Part shown: one piece after another, positions 34,279 through 43,297 of the stretch | How the letters are laid out: every line of letters begins with the position of its first letter | Numbering within the stretch: the stretch's first letter is position 1 | NCBI RefSeq assembly: GCF_003323745.1 | Contig: NZ_QOIL01000035.1 | Span: forward strand, 1 to 64,000 | DNA length: 64,000 nt | Direction of reading: 5' to 3' | Origin: Sphaerisporangium album | GTDB lineage: Bacteria > Actinomycetota > Actinomycetes > Streptosporangiales > Streptosporangiaceae | Notes under the pieces: generated by a model | The model's input: only the letters and a program-made list of their open reading frames with translations | Told to the model about the DNA's origin: nothing | Databases searched by the model: none | Translations under genes and position numbers: made by a program

Positions 34279-35526
34279 ATGAGCGTTGGCACGATCGCTA
34301 GCGAGAGTCTCCGCAACGAGATGGTCGACCGCCTGGCAGCCGATCATCATGCGAAGGGTCTGGCCCTGCGCCCCGAGGTGGAGGCCGCGATGCGGACCGT
34401 CCCCCGCGAGCTGTACACGCCGGGTATCCCTCTGGAGGAGGCGTACGAGAACACCGCGATCATCACCAAGCGGGTCGGTGAGGAGAACATCAGCTCGGTG
34501 TCGGCTCCGTTCCTGATCGCGGAGATGCTCGGTCAGGCGGCGGACGCGCTTGGCCGCATGGAGGGCCGGCATGTGCTTGAGGTTGGCAGTGGTGGTTACA
34601 ACGCGTCGCTGCTGCGTGAACTCGTCGGCCCCGCCGGGTCGGTCACGACCGTCGACATCGACCCCGACGTGACCGACCGGGCCGCCGCCTGCCTGGAGGC
34701 GGCGGGCTACAACGACGTCATCGTGGTGTGTGCGGACGCCGAACAGCCGATCGAGCCGGGCCGCCGCTACGACCTGATCATCGTCACGGCCGGGGCGTGG
34801 GACGTGGCGCCCGCGTGGCGCGACCAGCTTGCCGAAGACGGTGTGCTCGTCGTGCCGCTGCGTACGTTCGGGATGACCCGATCATGGGCGCTGCGACGCT
34901 CAGGGGACCATCTGGTCAGTGAGAGCCACCGCCAGTGCGGGTTCGTCTCCGTACAGGGTGCCGGAGCCCACGAGGTGCGATACGTCGACATCGCCGACGG
35001 TGTCCACCTGCGGCTGGATGAGGGCCAGCAGATCGACCCCGCCGTTGTCGCTGACATCCTCACCAAGCCCCGGGAGGAGGCGTGGGCCGGACTGAGCCTG
35101 CCGCCCCGCACCGTCCTGGCCGACCTGAACTTGTGGCTGGCGACCCACCTCATATGCGAGGTGCAGGAGTTCGTGGTGCTGTCGGCGCAAGAAGGGGCCG
35201 TCAGTTCCGGCATCGTCGCCCCCTCGTGGCGGTTCGGCACCCCTGCCACCCTCCACGACGGCACGTTCGCCTACCGGTCGGCCCTGCGCTGGACCGGCAG
35301 GCTTTTCGATCTCGGCGCATACGCCCACGGGCCCGAGGCCGCCCTGGCGGCCGGGCGGATGGTCGAGCACATGCGCGCGTGGGTGGACGCGGGCAGCCCG
35401 TCTCCGGTGCTGCATGTCCTTCCCGCGCCTGCCCCCGACGGCGACTTGCCGGACGGGGTGGTTCTGGACAAGCGGCACAGCCGCCTCGTCCTCGCCTTCA
35501 CCCCCGATGAGAAGGGAACCCGCTGA
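34279..35526 (+). CDS. FxLD-type lanthipeptide methyltransferase (PIMT-like)
   Basis: A 415-residue protein with an N-terminal protein-L-isoaspartate methyltransferase fold (residues about 30-210: VEAAMRTVPRELYTPGIPLE, ISSVSAPFLIAEMLGQ, HVLEVGSGGYNASLLRELVG as SAM motif I, SVTTVDIDPDV as motif II). The C-terminal half, ending VLAFTPDEKGTR, resembles the companion domain of the 'methyltransferase, FxLD system' family. Such enzymes methylate an Asp side chain of a modified peptide, leading through succinimide to isoaspartate; that chemistry is known for LanS-type homologues and inferred here. The stop overlaps the precursor start (TGATG). Confidence 0.85.
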   Translation: MSVGTIASESLRNEMVDRLAADHHAKGLALRPEVEAAMRTVPRELYTPGIPLEEAYENTAIITKRVGEENISSVSAPFLIAEMLGQAADALGRMEGRHVLEVGSGGYNASLLRELVGPAGSVTTVDIDPDVTDRAAACLEAAGYNDVIVVCADAEQPIEPGRRYDLIIVTAGAWDVAPAWRDQLAEDGVLVVPLRTFGMTRSWALRRSGDHLVSESHRQCGFVSVQGAGAHEVRYVDIADGVHLRLDEGQQIDPAVVADILTKPREEAWAGLSLPPRTVLADLNLWLATHLICEVQEFVVLSAQEGAVSSGIVAPSWRFGTPATLHDGTFAYRSALRWTGRLFDLGAYAHGPEAALAAGRMVEHMRAWVDAGSPSPVLHVLPAPAPDGDLPDGVVLDKRHSRLVLAFTPDEKGTR

Positions 35527-35657
35527 TGGAGTATGAACTGAACCTCCGCCTGGTCGACGCCGGGCCCGCCGCGAGCGGTTACGCCACCAGCACCGACGAC
35601 AACTGCGGCTCGGGCGACACGGGCTCGGACGCCTGCTCGGGCGACGGCTCCAGCTGA
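35526..35657 (+). CDS. FxLD-family lanthipeptide precursor, 43 aa
   Basis: Too short for ordinary gene calling. Reads MEYELNLRLVDAGPAASGYA, then TSTDDNCGSGDTGSDACSGD-GSS. YELNLRLVD corresponds to the F-x-L-D leader motif. The core has Cys27 and Cys37, Ser/Thr residues for dehydration on both sides, and Asp24, Asp25, Asp31, Asp35 and Asp40 as candidate targets of the PIMT-like enzyme. The ATG overlaps the methyltransferase stop. A strong hairpin 15 nt downstream separates it from the dehydratase. Two Cys would allow at most two (methyl)lanthionine rings. Leader is unusually short. Confidence 0.8.
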   Translation: MEYELNLRLVDAGPAASGYATSTDDNCGSGDTGSDACSGDGSS

Positions 35658-35671
35658 CCCGCCCACCCATC

Positions 35672-35697
35672 GGGCCCGGCCTTCAGAGGCCGGGCCC
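35672..35697 (+). terminator. Hairpin between precursor and dehydratase genes
   Basis: GGGCCCGGCCT (35672-35682), loop TCAG, AGGCCGGGCCC (35687-35697), a perfect 11-bp stem. Position between a precursor and its synthetase genes fits a partial terminator or mRNA-stabilising hairpin that yields more precursor than enzyme. Confidence 0.8.
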
Positions 35698-35727
35698 TCC
35701 CCTTCCTTCTGCTAACCCCGGAACGCG

Positions 35728-38499
35728 GTGCGAGAGATGTTCCAAGCGGCGGAGGCGGCGTTGATCAGGGCCGCCTCCTACCCTCGAGATCTGACGCTGC
35801 CCGCCTGGCCCGACCTGACCACCGACCAGCCCAAGGAATGGCTGGAGTGGCTGCGGAAGGCGTGGGCGCTGCCGGAGTTCGCTGCCGCCGTCGTGCAGGC
35901 CGCGCCGCAGCTGGCCGCCCAGATCACCCGCGCCTTGGCCCACGAGCCGATTCAGACGCGCAGGCTACGGCGCCTGGTGGAGGCGACGGTCCGGTATCTG
36001 CTGAGGTGGACGACCCGCGCGACCCCATTTGGCAGGTTCGCCGGCGTGGCTCCGGTCGAGCTCGGCCCCCGCGCGGTGGTCCGTTGGGGGGAGCGGCACC
36101 ACGACGTGGCCCGCCCCGACGACCACTACATCGCCGAGTACACGGCTGCGGCCGAGCGGGACCTGCCGACGCTCCGCACGGTCGCGGTGGTAACGAACGC
36201 GCTGGGGTACGCCCGGGGCGGGATGTGGGTGCTGCCCTGCGCCCGCGCCAGCGACGAACGGATATGGGATGTCGAGATCGACCTGACCAGCCCGGTGCGG
36301 TTGGCGGTCGAGACGGCCAGCGCCCCGATCGCGTTCGGGGACCTGGCGGCCAAGGTGGCCGAGGAACTGGCCACCGACACCTCGGCCGACACCCCGGCGG
36401 CCGAGGGGCTGCTGGTCGCGCTGGTGAACGCGGGGGTGCTGCTGTCGGCGGTCCGGCCGCCGATGACTGTGACCGACCCGGCCGCGCACCTCGCCCGCAA
36501 CATCGACCTCCCCGATCCCGGCAACAGGATCGCGGTGGATCTGCGGGTCGACTGCTCGGTGACGCTGCCCCCTACGGTGATCCGCGAGGCTCGGGCGGCC
36601 GCCTCCGCGCTTGCCGCCGTCGCATCGCACCTGCCCGGCTGGGCCGCCTACCATCGCGCGTTCATCGAACGGTGGGGCCCGGGCGCGGCCGTACCGCTGC
36701 GCGACGTCTTGCGCATTCTCGGGTTCCCCGCCGGGTACCGGGGCTCCCCCCGCCGTGACCCGGCAGCGTTCACCGCCCGCGACACTGTTCTCGCGACGCT
36801 CGCCCAGCAGTCGGCCGTGGACGGCTGCGCCGAAGTGGTACTCGATGACGACCTGATCGAATCGCTGCGCGGCGACGACGACCGTCCGCCGATCCCGCAC
36901 ACCGAACTGCGGTTCACCCTCGCCGCCGGAACACCACGAGACCTCGATCGAGGCGCGTTCATGCTGACGGTGGTGAGCGGGGCCCGCCACGCGGGCGTCG
37001 CAGCCACACGGTTCCTGCACCTGCTCACCCCACCCGAACTGGAGCGTTTCCGCCGCGTCTACGCGAGCCTGCCAACCGCCATGCCCGGCGCGGACACGGT
37101 GCAGTTGTCCGGGCCCCCACTCGACACTCGCCTGGCCACCGTCGCCCGCACGCCCGAACTACTGCCTGTCCTGCCCGTCGGCGACTTCCACCCCGATCCG
37201 TCGTGGACGCTGGAGGACCTGGCGGTGGCCGGCGATGGTCAGCGGCTGTGGCTGATGTCACGCACCACCGGGCGGCCGGTCGAGCCGTTGCTGGTCAACT
37301 GCGTGCTCCTGCCGACCGGCCAGCAGCCGCTCATCCGGTTCCTGACGGAGATCTGGACAGCGTGGACGGCTCCGTGCAGTCGGTTCGACTGGGGGCACGC
37401 CCGCGGTCTGCCGTTCCTGCCACGGATCCGGCGGGGCCGCTCCATCCTGCACCCGGCCCGCTGGACCATCCCCGCGACCGCGCTCCCCGCCCGCACCGCG
37501 ACGTGGCCGCAGTGGCGGGCCGCCTGGCAGCGGCACCGCGAACGGCAACGGCTGCCGCGGGTGGTGCTGATCGGCGAGAACGATGTGCGGCTGCGCCTCG
37601 ACCTGGACGAGAACGCCCACCTGGCGGTGCTGCGGAGCCACCTCGACCGGCACGCGAGCGCCGTCCTCGTCGAGGCCGGCGGGCCGTCAGACTGGATTGA
37701 CGGCAGACCAGCCGAACTCCTGCTCACCCTCACCCGCACCCCACCGCGCCACCGGCCGCCGACCCGACTGGTCCATCCCGCCAGCACCCTTCAGCATCGG
37801 CCCGCCCTGTCGCAGTGGCTGGACGCCCGCCTTTACGGCCGATCCGACGACGTCCTCGCCCGGCTTGCCGACCGGCCCGCGACCGAACTGCCAGAGGGCT
37901 GGTGGTTCCTGCGCTACCCCGACCCCGAACCCCATCTGCGGCTACGGATCCCGCTGCGCGCCACCCGGTTCGGGGACGCGGCTCACGACCTCGCTATGTG
38001 GGCGGAGCGGCTACATGACGACGGACTGCTGCGCGACTACACCTTGCACACCTATCGGCCCGAGACCCGCCACGGGACCGGGCCAACCCTTGCCGCGGCC
38101 GAGGCGGTGTTCGCCGCCAACTCCCGCGCCGCCCTTCAGCGGCTGTCCGGCGACCGGCAAGCCGCCACGGCCGCAGGGATGATCGCTATCGCCGACGCCT
38201 TCACCGGCGATGGCCTGCGCTGGCTCTCCGAGCGCGCCCCCCGCCGCAGCGGCCCGCGCCTGAAAGCCACCCAACTCGCCGCCGCCCGCCACCCTTACGG
38301 AGACGACGATCTGCGCACGGCGCTGGCCGCCTACCGGGCACTCGCCGACCGCGACGGCCTGGACACCGACCAGGTGCTGGCCGACCTGCTGCACCTGCAC
38401 CACGCCCGCATGATCGGCGTCGACACCGCGTCCGAGCGGCACTGCCTGCGCCTGGCCCGTGCTATCGCCCGCGCCGACATCGTTCGGGGGACGTCATGA
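35728..38499 (+). CDS. LanB-type lanthipeptide dehydratase
   Basis: A 923-residue class I dehydratase with both usual parts: an N-terminal glutamylation domain (Lant_dehydr_N; hallmark RATPFGRFAGV at about 95-105, later VLRILGFPAGYRGSPRRDPA) and a C-terminal elimination domain (SpaB_C; WWFLRYPDPEPHLRLRIPLR, DYTLHTYRPETRHG). It uses glutamyl-tRNA to dehydrate Ser/Thr of the precursor. Starts GTG 35728 or ATG 35737; neither has a strong Shine-Dalgarno, as expected if it depends on read-through from the precursor message. Stop overlaps the LanC start (ATGA). Confidence 0.9.
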   Translation: MREMFQAAEAALIRAASYPRDLTLPAWPDLTTDQPKEWLEWLRKAWALPEFAAAVVQAAPQLAAQITRALAHEPIQTRRLRRLVEATVRYLLRWTTRATPFGRFAGVAPVELGPRAVVRWGERHHDVARPDDHYIAEYTAAAERDLPTLRTVAVVTNALGYARGGMWVLPCARASDERIWDVEIDLTSPVRLAVETASAPIAFGDLAAKVAEELATDTSADTPAAEGLLVALVNAGVLLSAVRPPMTVTDPAAHLARNIDLPDPGNRIAVDLRVDCSVTLPPTVIREARAAASALAAVASHLPGWAAYHRAFIERWGPGAAVPLRDVLRILGFPAGYRGSPRRDPAAFTARDTVLATLAQQSAVDGCAEVVLDDDLIESLRGDDDRPPIPHTELRFTLAAGTPRDLDRGAFMLTVVSGARHAGVAATRFLHLLTPPELERFRRVYASLPTAMPGADTVQLSGPPLDTRLATVARTPELLPVLPVGDFHPDPSWTLEDLAVAGDGQRLWLMSRTTGRPVEPLLVNCVLLPTGQQPLIRFLTEIWTAWTAPCSRFDWGHARGLPFLPRIRRGRSILHPARWTIPATALPARTATWPQWRAAWQRHRERQRLPRVVLIGENDVRLRLDLDENAHLAVLRSHLDRHASAVLVEAGGPSDWIDGRPAELLLTLTRTPPRHRPPTRLVHPASTLQHRPALSQWLDARLYGRSDDVLARLADRPATELPEGWWFLRYPDPEPHLRLRIPLRATRFGDAAHDLAMWAERLHDDGLLRDYTLHTYRPETRHGTGPTLAAAEAVFAANSRAALQRLSGDRQAATAAGMIAIADAFTGDGLRWLSERAPRRSGPRLKATQLAAARHPYGDDDLRTALAAYRALADRDGLDTDQVLADLLHLHHARMIGVDTASERHCLRLARAIARADIVRGTS

Positions 38500-39569
38500 C
38501 GGCAGGCCAGTCCCTCGCCGACGGGGCGGCGGGAATCGCCCTCCTCCACCTGGCAACCGACAGTTGGGAGGCGACGTACGCGGCGCTGGAAGAAGCAGTC
38601 GCCGGCGGTGTCAGCGTCGCCGGCGGCGCCAGCCTCTACTACGGCGCTCCTGCCCTCGCGTTCGTCCTCGCCTCTTCCGACCAGCCCAGTCTCGCCCGAG
38701 CGCGAGCGACCGCAGCCGTCGGCCTCAAGGCGGTGACGCGCCATCGCCTTGAGGCCGCCCACCGCCGCATCGACCAGCACCGGCAGCCGGAGTACGCCGA
38801 GTACGATCTGATCCGCGGTCTGACCGGACTAGGCGTCGCCCTGCGCCGGGCCGGCGATCTCGATCTGCTCCGCGAGGTGCTGACCTACCTGGTACGCCTC
38901 ACCGAGCCGATCGGGCCGCTGCCCGGCTGGTGGTGCCGCCACGGACCCCACCGCGAGGACGTGCCCGGCGGCCACGGAAACTTCGGGATATCTCACGGCA
39001 TCTCGGGCCCTCTCGCCCTCTTAGCCCTCAGTCACCTTGATGGCGTCCACGTCGACGGCCACGCCGAGGCGATCGGACGGATACTCCGATGGCTGGACTC
39101 CTGGCAGCGCCAAACCGACAACGGCGCCGCGTGGTGGCCGCAGACCATCACCCTCACCGACCTCGAACGCGCAGAGTCCGCCCAGGCCGGCCCGCTACGC
39201 CCATGCTGGTGCTACGGCACCCCAGGCATCGCCCGCGCTTGCCAACTCGCCGCCCGCGCCATCACCGACCCCGCACGCCAGGAAACCGCTGAAGCCGCAT
39301 TCGGCGCGTGCGTGAGCGACCCCCATCAACTGGCCCGCCTCACCGACCGGGGCCTGTGCCACGGGACCGCGGGACTCCTAGCCACCGCCCGTCGCATCGC
39401 CGCCGACGCCCGTACCCAGATCCCCCTCACCCTGATCGAGAAAAACCACCAGCACACGCCGGCGGCCTCCGACGAACCCGCCGGACTCCTGAACGGAACA
39501 GCAGGCATCGCGCTGGCCGAGACCGCAGAAGCCGCCACCGGCTGGGACGCCTGCCTCCTTCTCATCTGA
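38496..39569 (+). CDS. LanC-type lanthionine cyclase
   Basis: A 357-residue LanC-like zinc enzyme that adds Cys thiols to dehydroamino acids. The alpha-toroid repeats carry their glycine motifs: VAGGASLYYGAPALAFVLA, GLTGLGVALRR, GGHGNFGISHGISGPLALLA, and the zinc ligands in CWCYGTPG (Cys239) and LCHGTAG (Cys288, His289). Coupled to the dehydratase by a 4-base overlap. Shorter than NisC but normal for actinobacterial LanCs. Confidence 0.9.
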   Translation: MTAGQSLADGAAGIALLHLATDSWEATYAALEEAVAGGVSVAGGASLYYGAPALAFVLASSDQPSLARARATAAVGLKAVTRHRLEAAHRRIDQHRQPEYAEYDLIRGLTGLGVALRRAGDLDLLREVLTYLVRLTEPIGPLPGWWCRHGPHREDVPGGHGNFGISHGISGPLALLALSHLDGVHVDGHAEAIGRILRWLDSWQRQTDNGAAWWPQTITLTDLERAESAQAGPLRPCWCYGTPGIARACQLAARAITDPARQETAEAAFGACVSDPHQLARLTDRGLCHGTAGLLATARRIAADARTQIPLTLIEKNHQHTPAASDEPAGLLNGTAGIALAETAEAATGWDACLLLI

Positions 39570-39579
39570 AAGGCCGACC

Positions 39580-40380
39580 ATGGACGACGCCACGGACGGC
39601 ACCGGCACCCGGTGGCGGCAGATCAACATCACCTACCCCGGCAACGGCCGCGACCGCGAACAGCACGCCTCCACCCACCTGACCCGCATCCTCCCCACCG
39701 CCGAAACCGCCGGAACGATCACCGCATGGTGGTTCATCCGCAAAGGCCCGTGGCGCATCCGCTACCAGCTCCCCGACCCGACACGGCCCGACCCAGTGCG
39801 CGGCCTACTCGCCGACGGCATGCGGTGGACGAGCGATATCTACGAGCCGGAGACCCACGCCTTCGGTGGCCCCGACAGCATGAACACGGCTCACGCCCTG
39901 TTCCATGGCGACAGCCGCCACCTGATCGACTTCCTCTCCGGCGACGCGCCCGACCGGCGGGAACGCTCCCTCATCCTGCTCACCACGCTCATGCGAGCCG
40001 CAGGTCTGGACTGGACCGAACAGGGCGGCGTGTGGGCACAGGTCGCCGAGCAGCGAGCGCCCCTCCTCAGCCAACCACCCGACCCCACCACATGGGCGCA
40101 GTTCACCAGCGGCGTCCGCCGACTCCTGCTCGGCACTGCCCACCCGGGCGCTCTCCCCGACAGCTGGCTGGCCGCGTTCCAGGAAGCGGGCGGCGCGCTA
40201 CGGCAGATCAGAGAACGCGGTGATCTCACCCGAGGGATCCGCGCGGTGACCGCCCTGCACGTGATCCACCACTGGAACCGGATCGGGCTCCCCGCGAGGG
40301 GTCAAGCCATGTTCGCACAAGCCGCGAAAGAAGCAGTGTTCAGCGCTGCACGTCGGCCGGAAGGTGTGACAGACAGCTGA
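39580..40380 (+). CDS. Stand-alone thiopeptide/lanthipeptide-type SpaB-C protein
   Basis: A 266-residue protein of the 'thiopeptide-type bacteriocin biosynthesis' (SpaB_C) family: RWRQINITYPGNGRDREQHA, AWWFIRKGPWRIRYQLPD, YEPETHAFGGPDSMNTAHAL-FHGDS, ALHVIHHWNRIGLPARGQAM. Such proteins act as the glutamate-elimination partner of split LanB systems. Here the LanB already has such a domain, so this is a second copy with an unclear role; it may act on a different residue set. Last gene of the operon, 10 nt after LanC. Confidence 0.85.
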   Translation: MDDATDGTGTRWRQINITYPGNGRDREQHASTHLTRILPTAETAGTITAWWFIRKGPWRIRYQLPDPTRPDPVRGLLADGMRWTSDIYEPETHAFGGPDSMNTAHALFHGDSRHLIDFLSGDAPDRRERSLILLTTLMRAAGLDWTEQGGVWAQVAEQRAPLLSQPPDPTTWAQFTSGVRRLLLGTAHPGALPDSWLAAFQEAGGALRQIRERGDLTRGIRAVTALHVIHHWNRIGLPARGQAMFAQAAKEAVFSAARRPEGVTDS

Positions 40381-40566
40381 CCCGATAACCTTTCAAGATC
40401 ACCGCTGCCGCCAATTTCTGCATTGAGAATCCGGTCTTGAAGGCCGAAGGCATTCCGCAGGTTCTGATAGCCGGGACTACCAGTAACCTCGCGCTCCATC
40501 GTACCTGCAACGGCCGCGAGACCTTCCTCCTACAGCGGCTGCAGAACAGGACAACCGCGCACTGAG

Positions 40567-41093
40567 GTGCCCCGGGTCGATTGGAGTCTCCCAAGACTGG
40601 AAGGATGGGAGCCGTGCCCGCAGTGCCCCCAAGAGCTTCGTGATCGTGCCGTCAAGATGGTGTTCGAGCTGCGCCAGGAAACCGGTGAGAAGACCGGGGC
40701 GATCGCGCGGGTGGCCGATCGGCTCGGCATTCATCGTGAGGCGCTTCGCACCTGGATACGGCAGGCGGCAGTCGACAGCGGGCAGCGGCCGGGCACGACG
40801 ACGAGCGAGGCACAGTGAATTGCCGAGCTGGAGCGGGAAGTTCGTGAGCTGCGCCGGGCCAACGAGATTCTGAAGGCGGCCTCCGCGTATTTCGCCCGCG
40901 AACTCGGCCCGAGGCTACCGCGCTAGTCGAGTTCATCGACCTGCATCGGGATCGGTTCGGTGTCGATCTGATCCGCGCGGTCCTGGATTTTGCTCCATCC
41001 ACCTACCACGAGAGAAAACGACGCGAACGTGAGCCGTCCGCCCGCGAGCTTCGCGACGAGGAATTGAGAGCCGAGATCATGCGGGTGTGGGAT
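40567..41093 (+). mobile_element. Truncated IS3-family insertion sequence
   Basis: OrfA: ELRDRAVKMVFELRQETGEK, TGAIARVADRLGIHREALRT-WIRQA (HTH), then an in-frame TGA at 40816, then IAELEREVRELRRANEILKA-ASAYFARELG (leucine-zipper end) to the stop at 40924. OrfB begins in the usual shifted frame (VEFIDLHRDRFGVDLIRAVL, APSTYHERKRREREPSAREL, LRAEIMRVWDR) and stops abruptly at about 41093, before the DDE residues. Nonfunctional: it has a nonsense codon and lacks the catalytic domain and right end. I could not define terminal repeats. Confidence 0.8.
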
Positions 41094-41203
41094 AGGTCAT
41101 GCGCTTGCACGGGGAGCGGACGGGCGTCGGCCTGGGGTGCGTCGTTCATTTGCTCGTTCCCTTGTGGTCGTCGCGGCGTAGGTGGGTGGTGGCAGGGGAA
41201 ATG
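41094..41203. repeat. Second copy of the TPR-gene 5' region
   Basis: Near-identical to 26574-26683, starting exactly where the IS3 orfB homology ends. On the minus strand it encodes the N-terminus MNDAPQADARPLPVQAHDL and upstream region of a TPR-protein paralogue. So it is the surviving 5' stub of a second TPR gene cut by the IS3 element, or a rearrangement junction. Confidence 0.8.
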
Positions 41204-41555
41204 CGGCGGGGGAAACCTTAATCGGCTCAGTCGAAGAGCCCCTTAATCAGGAAGAGCTGCGCTTCGTCCGGGCGACCGCCCGCCACCGGCGCGCACTGCT
41301 CCCGCGCCTACGTGGAAAGGACGGGCGCGCGTGCGTCGCCCGACTCGTCCGCATCACGATCTGATCCTTGAGGGACAATCTCGGTCGGCTAATGCCGCCG
41401 GTCGTATCTCTGGTACTCGGTGAGCACAACGAGGCGGGTACCGCGCGGCAACAGCATGCTCAAGGTGGCGGGATGGGCGCCTCGCTGCCGCTCGTCGTGA
41501 ACGGCGTTGCGTGGGGCGGGGAATTGCGTAATCACGAATGACACTTAGCCCGACG
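41204..41555. other. Degraded intergenic region
   Basis: About 350 nt without a gene. On the minus strand, HPATLSMLLPRGTRLVVLTE-YQRYDRRH then stop (about 41391-41480) looks like the end of a lost gene; the same words in DNA (41441-41480) resemble 32396-32436. Confidence 0.4.
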
Positions 41556-42459
41556 GTATTTAACAGACCCCTGGTTCCGCTCATCGGAAATATGTACTGG
41601 CTACGCGACATTACCTTTTCCCTATTGAAAGGGCGGCAATATCCGGAGCGGACTCGGCATCTCTATGTGATCGCCGGTCAGTTGTGCGGGCTACTCGCCA
41701 GTGTGCAGTGATCTTGGACATTACGAGGCGGCTGACACCCATGCCCGTGCGGCGTGGCTGTCTGCGGAATTATCTGGGCATGACAAATTGCGTGCCTGGA
41801 TACTTTCCACCCGTAGTCTGATCGCGTTCTGGGATGGCCGTATTCGCGATGCCGCCCGGTACGCTGAGCAAGGAATTAGTTTCACTGCATTTGGTGTGGA
41901 ATTAGTGCGACTTCGAAGTCTGCAAGCGCGGGCCTATGCCAAACTCGGAGATGAGGCTCGTGCTCGATGCTTTTTCCAGGGAGCCGAAGAAGCGCGGCAG
42001 CATGTGCAGGACGAGCACCAGTACGAAGGTATGTTCGATTTCTCGTTGGGAAATCAGGAGCGGTGCGCAGGGAGCTCGTATCTATGGTTAGGCGTTCCCG
42101 CCCTGAGCGTGGCCTCTCTGGAGCGGGCTTTGAAGTTTTTTGAGCATGAAGCCCCTGCCACGGGAAAGGTACCGTCATACGCCCACACCATCGTGACTCG
42201 GCTGGACTTGACATTGGCTCACCTGCACAATGGTGACTTGGATGGTGCGCTGGAGGTCGTCCGGCCAGTTATCGGGCTGCCCCCTGACCTGCGGCTGGCT
42301 GGCGTGGTGCGTCGCACGCATGCCCTCAGCCGGGTTTTGGCCGCGCCGGCGCTGAGGTCGACCCCTCGAGCTCAGGAGTTCGCTGAACAGATGGAGGATT
42401 TCAACGTCCACAACGCGGCCCGTCAGCTAACCAACAGCAAGCGGGAAGAAGTCTCTTGA
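41556..42459 (+). pseudogene. Truncated, frameshifted XRE-TPR-type regulator (C-terminal part)
   Basis: The frame from about 41580 reads LIGNMYWLRDITFSLLKGRQ, YPERTRHLYVIAGQLCGLLA-S and is cut by a stop at 41710; the frame from 41701 continues VCSDLGHYEAADTHARAAWL, HDKLRAWILSTRSLIAFWDG, ERALKFFEHEAPATGK. Joined by one base they give the familiar TPR region of actinobacterial XRE regulators. The HTH half is missing. Its stop overlaps the MBL-fold gene start, so translation of the fragment could still couple to that gene. Confidence 0.65.
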
Positions 42460-43205
42460 GCGTTCGCCCTCATATGTCCATGTCGTTGACTGTACTGGGG
42501 TGTCAGACTCCCTATCCGAAGCCCGATCAACCCTGTTCGGGATATCTCTTGCGGATGGGGCCGAGCATCGTATGGGTCGATGCCGGGCCCGGGACCTTTG
42601 CTGAGCTCCAGCGGCATGTGGGGCTCGCCGATATCGACGCCATCTGGATCAGCCACCTTCACCCTGATCATTGTGCAGATCTGCTGTCCGCCTGGAATGC
42701 CTTCGTCAATACGCCCTCTCTCTCAAGGCCTGTGGTATTCGGGCCGCCAGGATGGGTTGAAAGGGTGGACGCGATGCTGGGTCAAGACGGAGCGGTCGGC
42801 AGCGTCTTCATTACTCAGGAAGTGTGCGACGGAGACGCGTTACGGATCGGATCTGTCGACGTCTCCGCCTGGCAGGTCGAGCATAGCGTCCCGGCTTTCG
42901 GGCTTCGAGCCCAATATCGTGACCGGGTCTTCGCTTACTCGGCCGACTCAGGTCCTTGCCCGCAGCTGGCCGACCTGGCGCGGAGCGCACATGTGCTCGT
43001 GATTGAGGCAGGTGCGGATACACCTCAGCCGCACCATTGCACACCCGAGGAGGCTGGTGATGTCGCCACCGCTTCGCAGGTGTCGCGCGTCATCTTGACC
43101 CATGTCTCACCTGGGGTGGCGCCCGAGCACGCTCTCTGGCGTTTGCAAACCCGGTTCGCCGGATCCGCTGACCTTGGCCGGTCAGGACTGACCGTCCCGG
43201 TGTGA
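42456..43205 (+). CDS. MBL-fold metallo-hydrolase
   Basis: A 249-residue metallo-beta-lactamase-fold hydrolase. Metal ligands: ISHLHPDHCADLL (HxHxDH), then HSVPAFGLRAQYRDRVFAYS-ADSGP (His and Asp), and ILTHVSPG near the C-terminus. Closest to ribonuclease Z/beta-CASP-like small hydrolases found beside XRE regulators. TTG 42456 overlaps the previous stop (TTGA) and has GGGAAGAAG at proper distance; ATG 42474 is the alternative. Substrate unknown. Confidence 0.8.
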   Translation: MSVRPHMSMSLTVLGCQTPYPKPDQPCSGYLLRMGPSIVWVDAGPGTFAELQRHVGLADIDAIWISHLHPDHCADLLSAWNAFVNTPSLSRPVVFGPPGWVERVDAMLGQDGAVGSVFITQEVCDGDALRIGSVDVSAWQVEHSVPAFGLRAQYRDRVFAYSADSGPCPQLADLARSAHVLVIEAGADTPQPHHCTPEEAGDVATASQVSRVILTHVSPGVAPEHALWRLQTRFAGSADLGRSGLTVPV

Positions 43206-43226
43206 CCGTCGCATTCGGAAAGAGGA

Positions 43227-43259
43227 AGGTCACGTTGCCGCACTGCGGCAACGTGACCT
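43227..43259. terminator. Bidirectional terminator
   Basis: AGGTCACGTTGCCG (43227-43240) and CGGCAACGTGACCT (43246-43259) pair perfectly around CACTG, between convergent genes ending at 43205 and 43298. Confidence 0.9.
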
Positions 43260-43297
43260 GTTTCGCGGCGTCCTTCCGGCCAGGGACGGCCTGTGGG

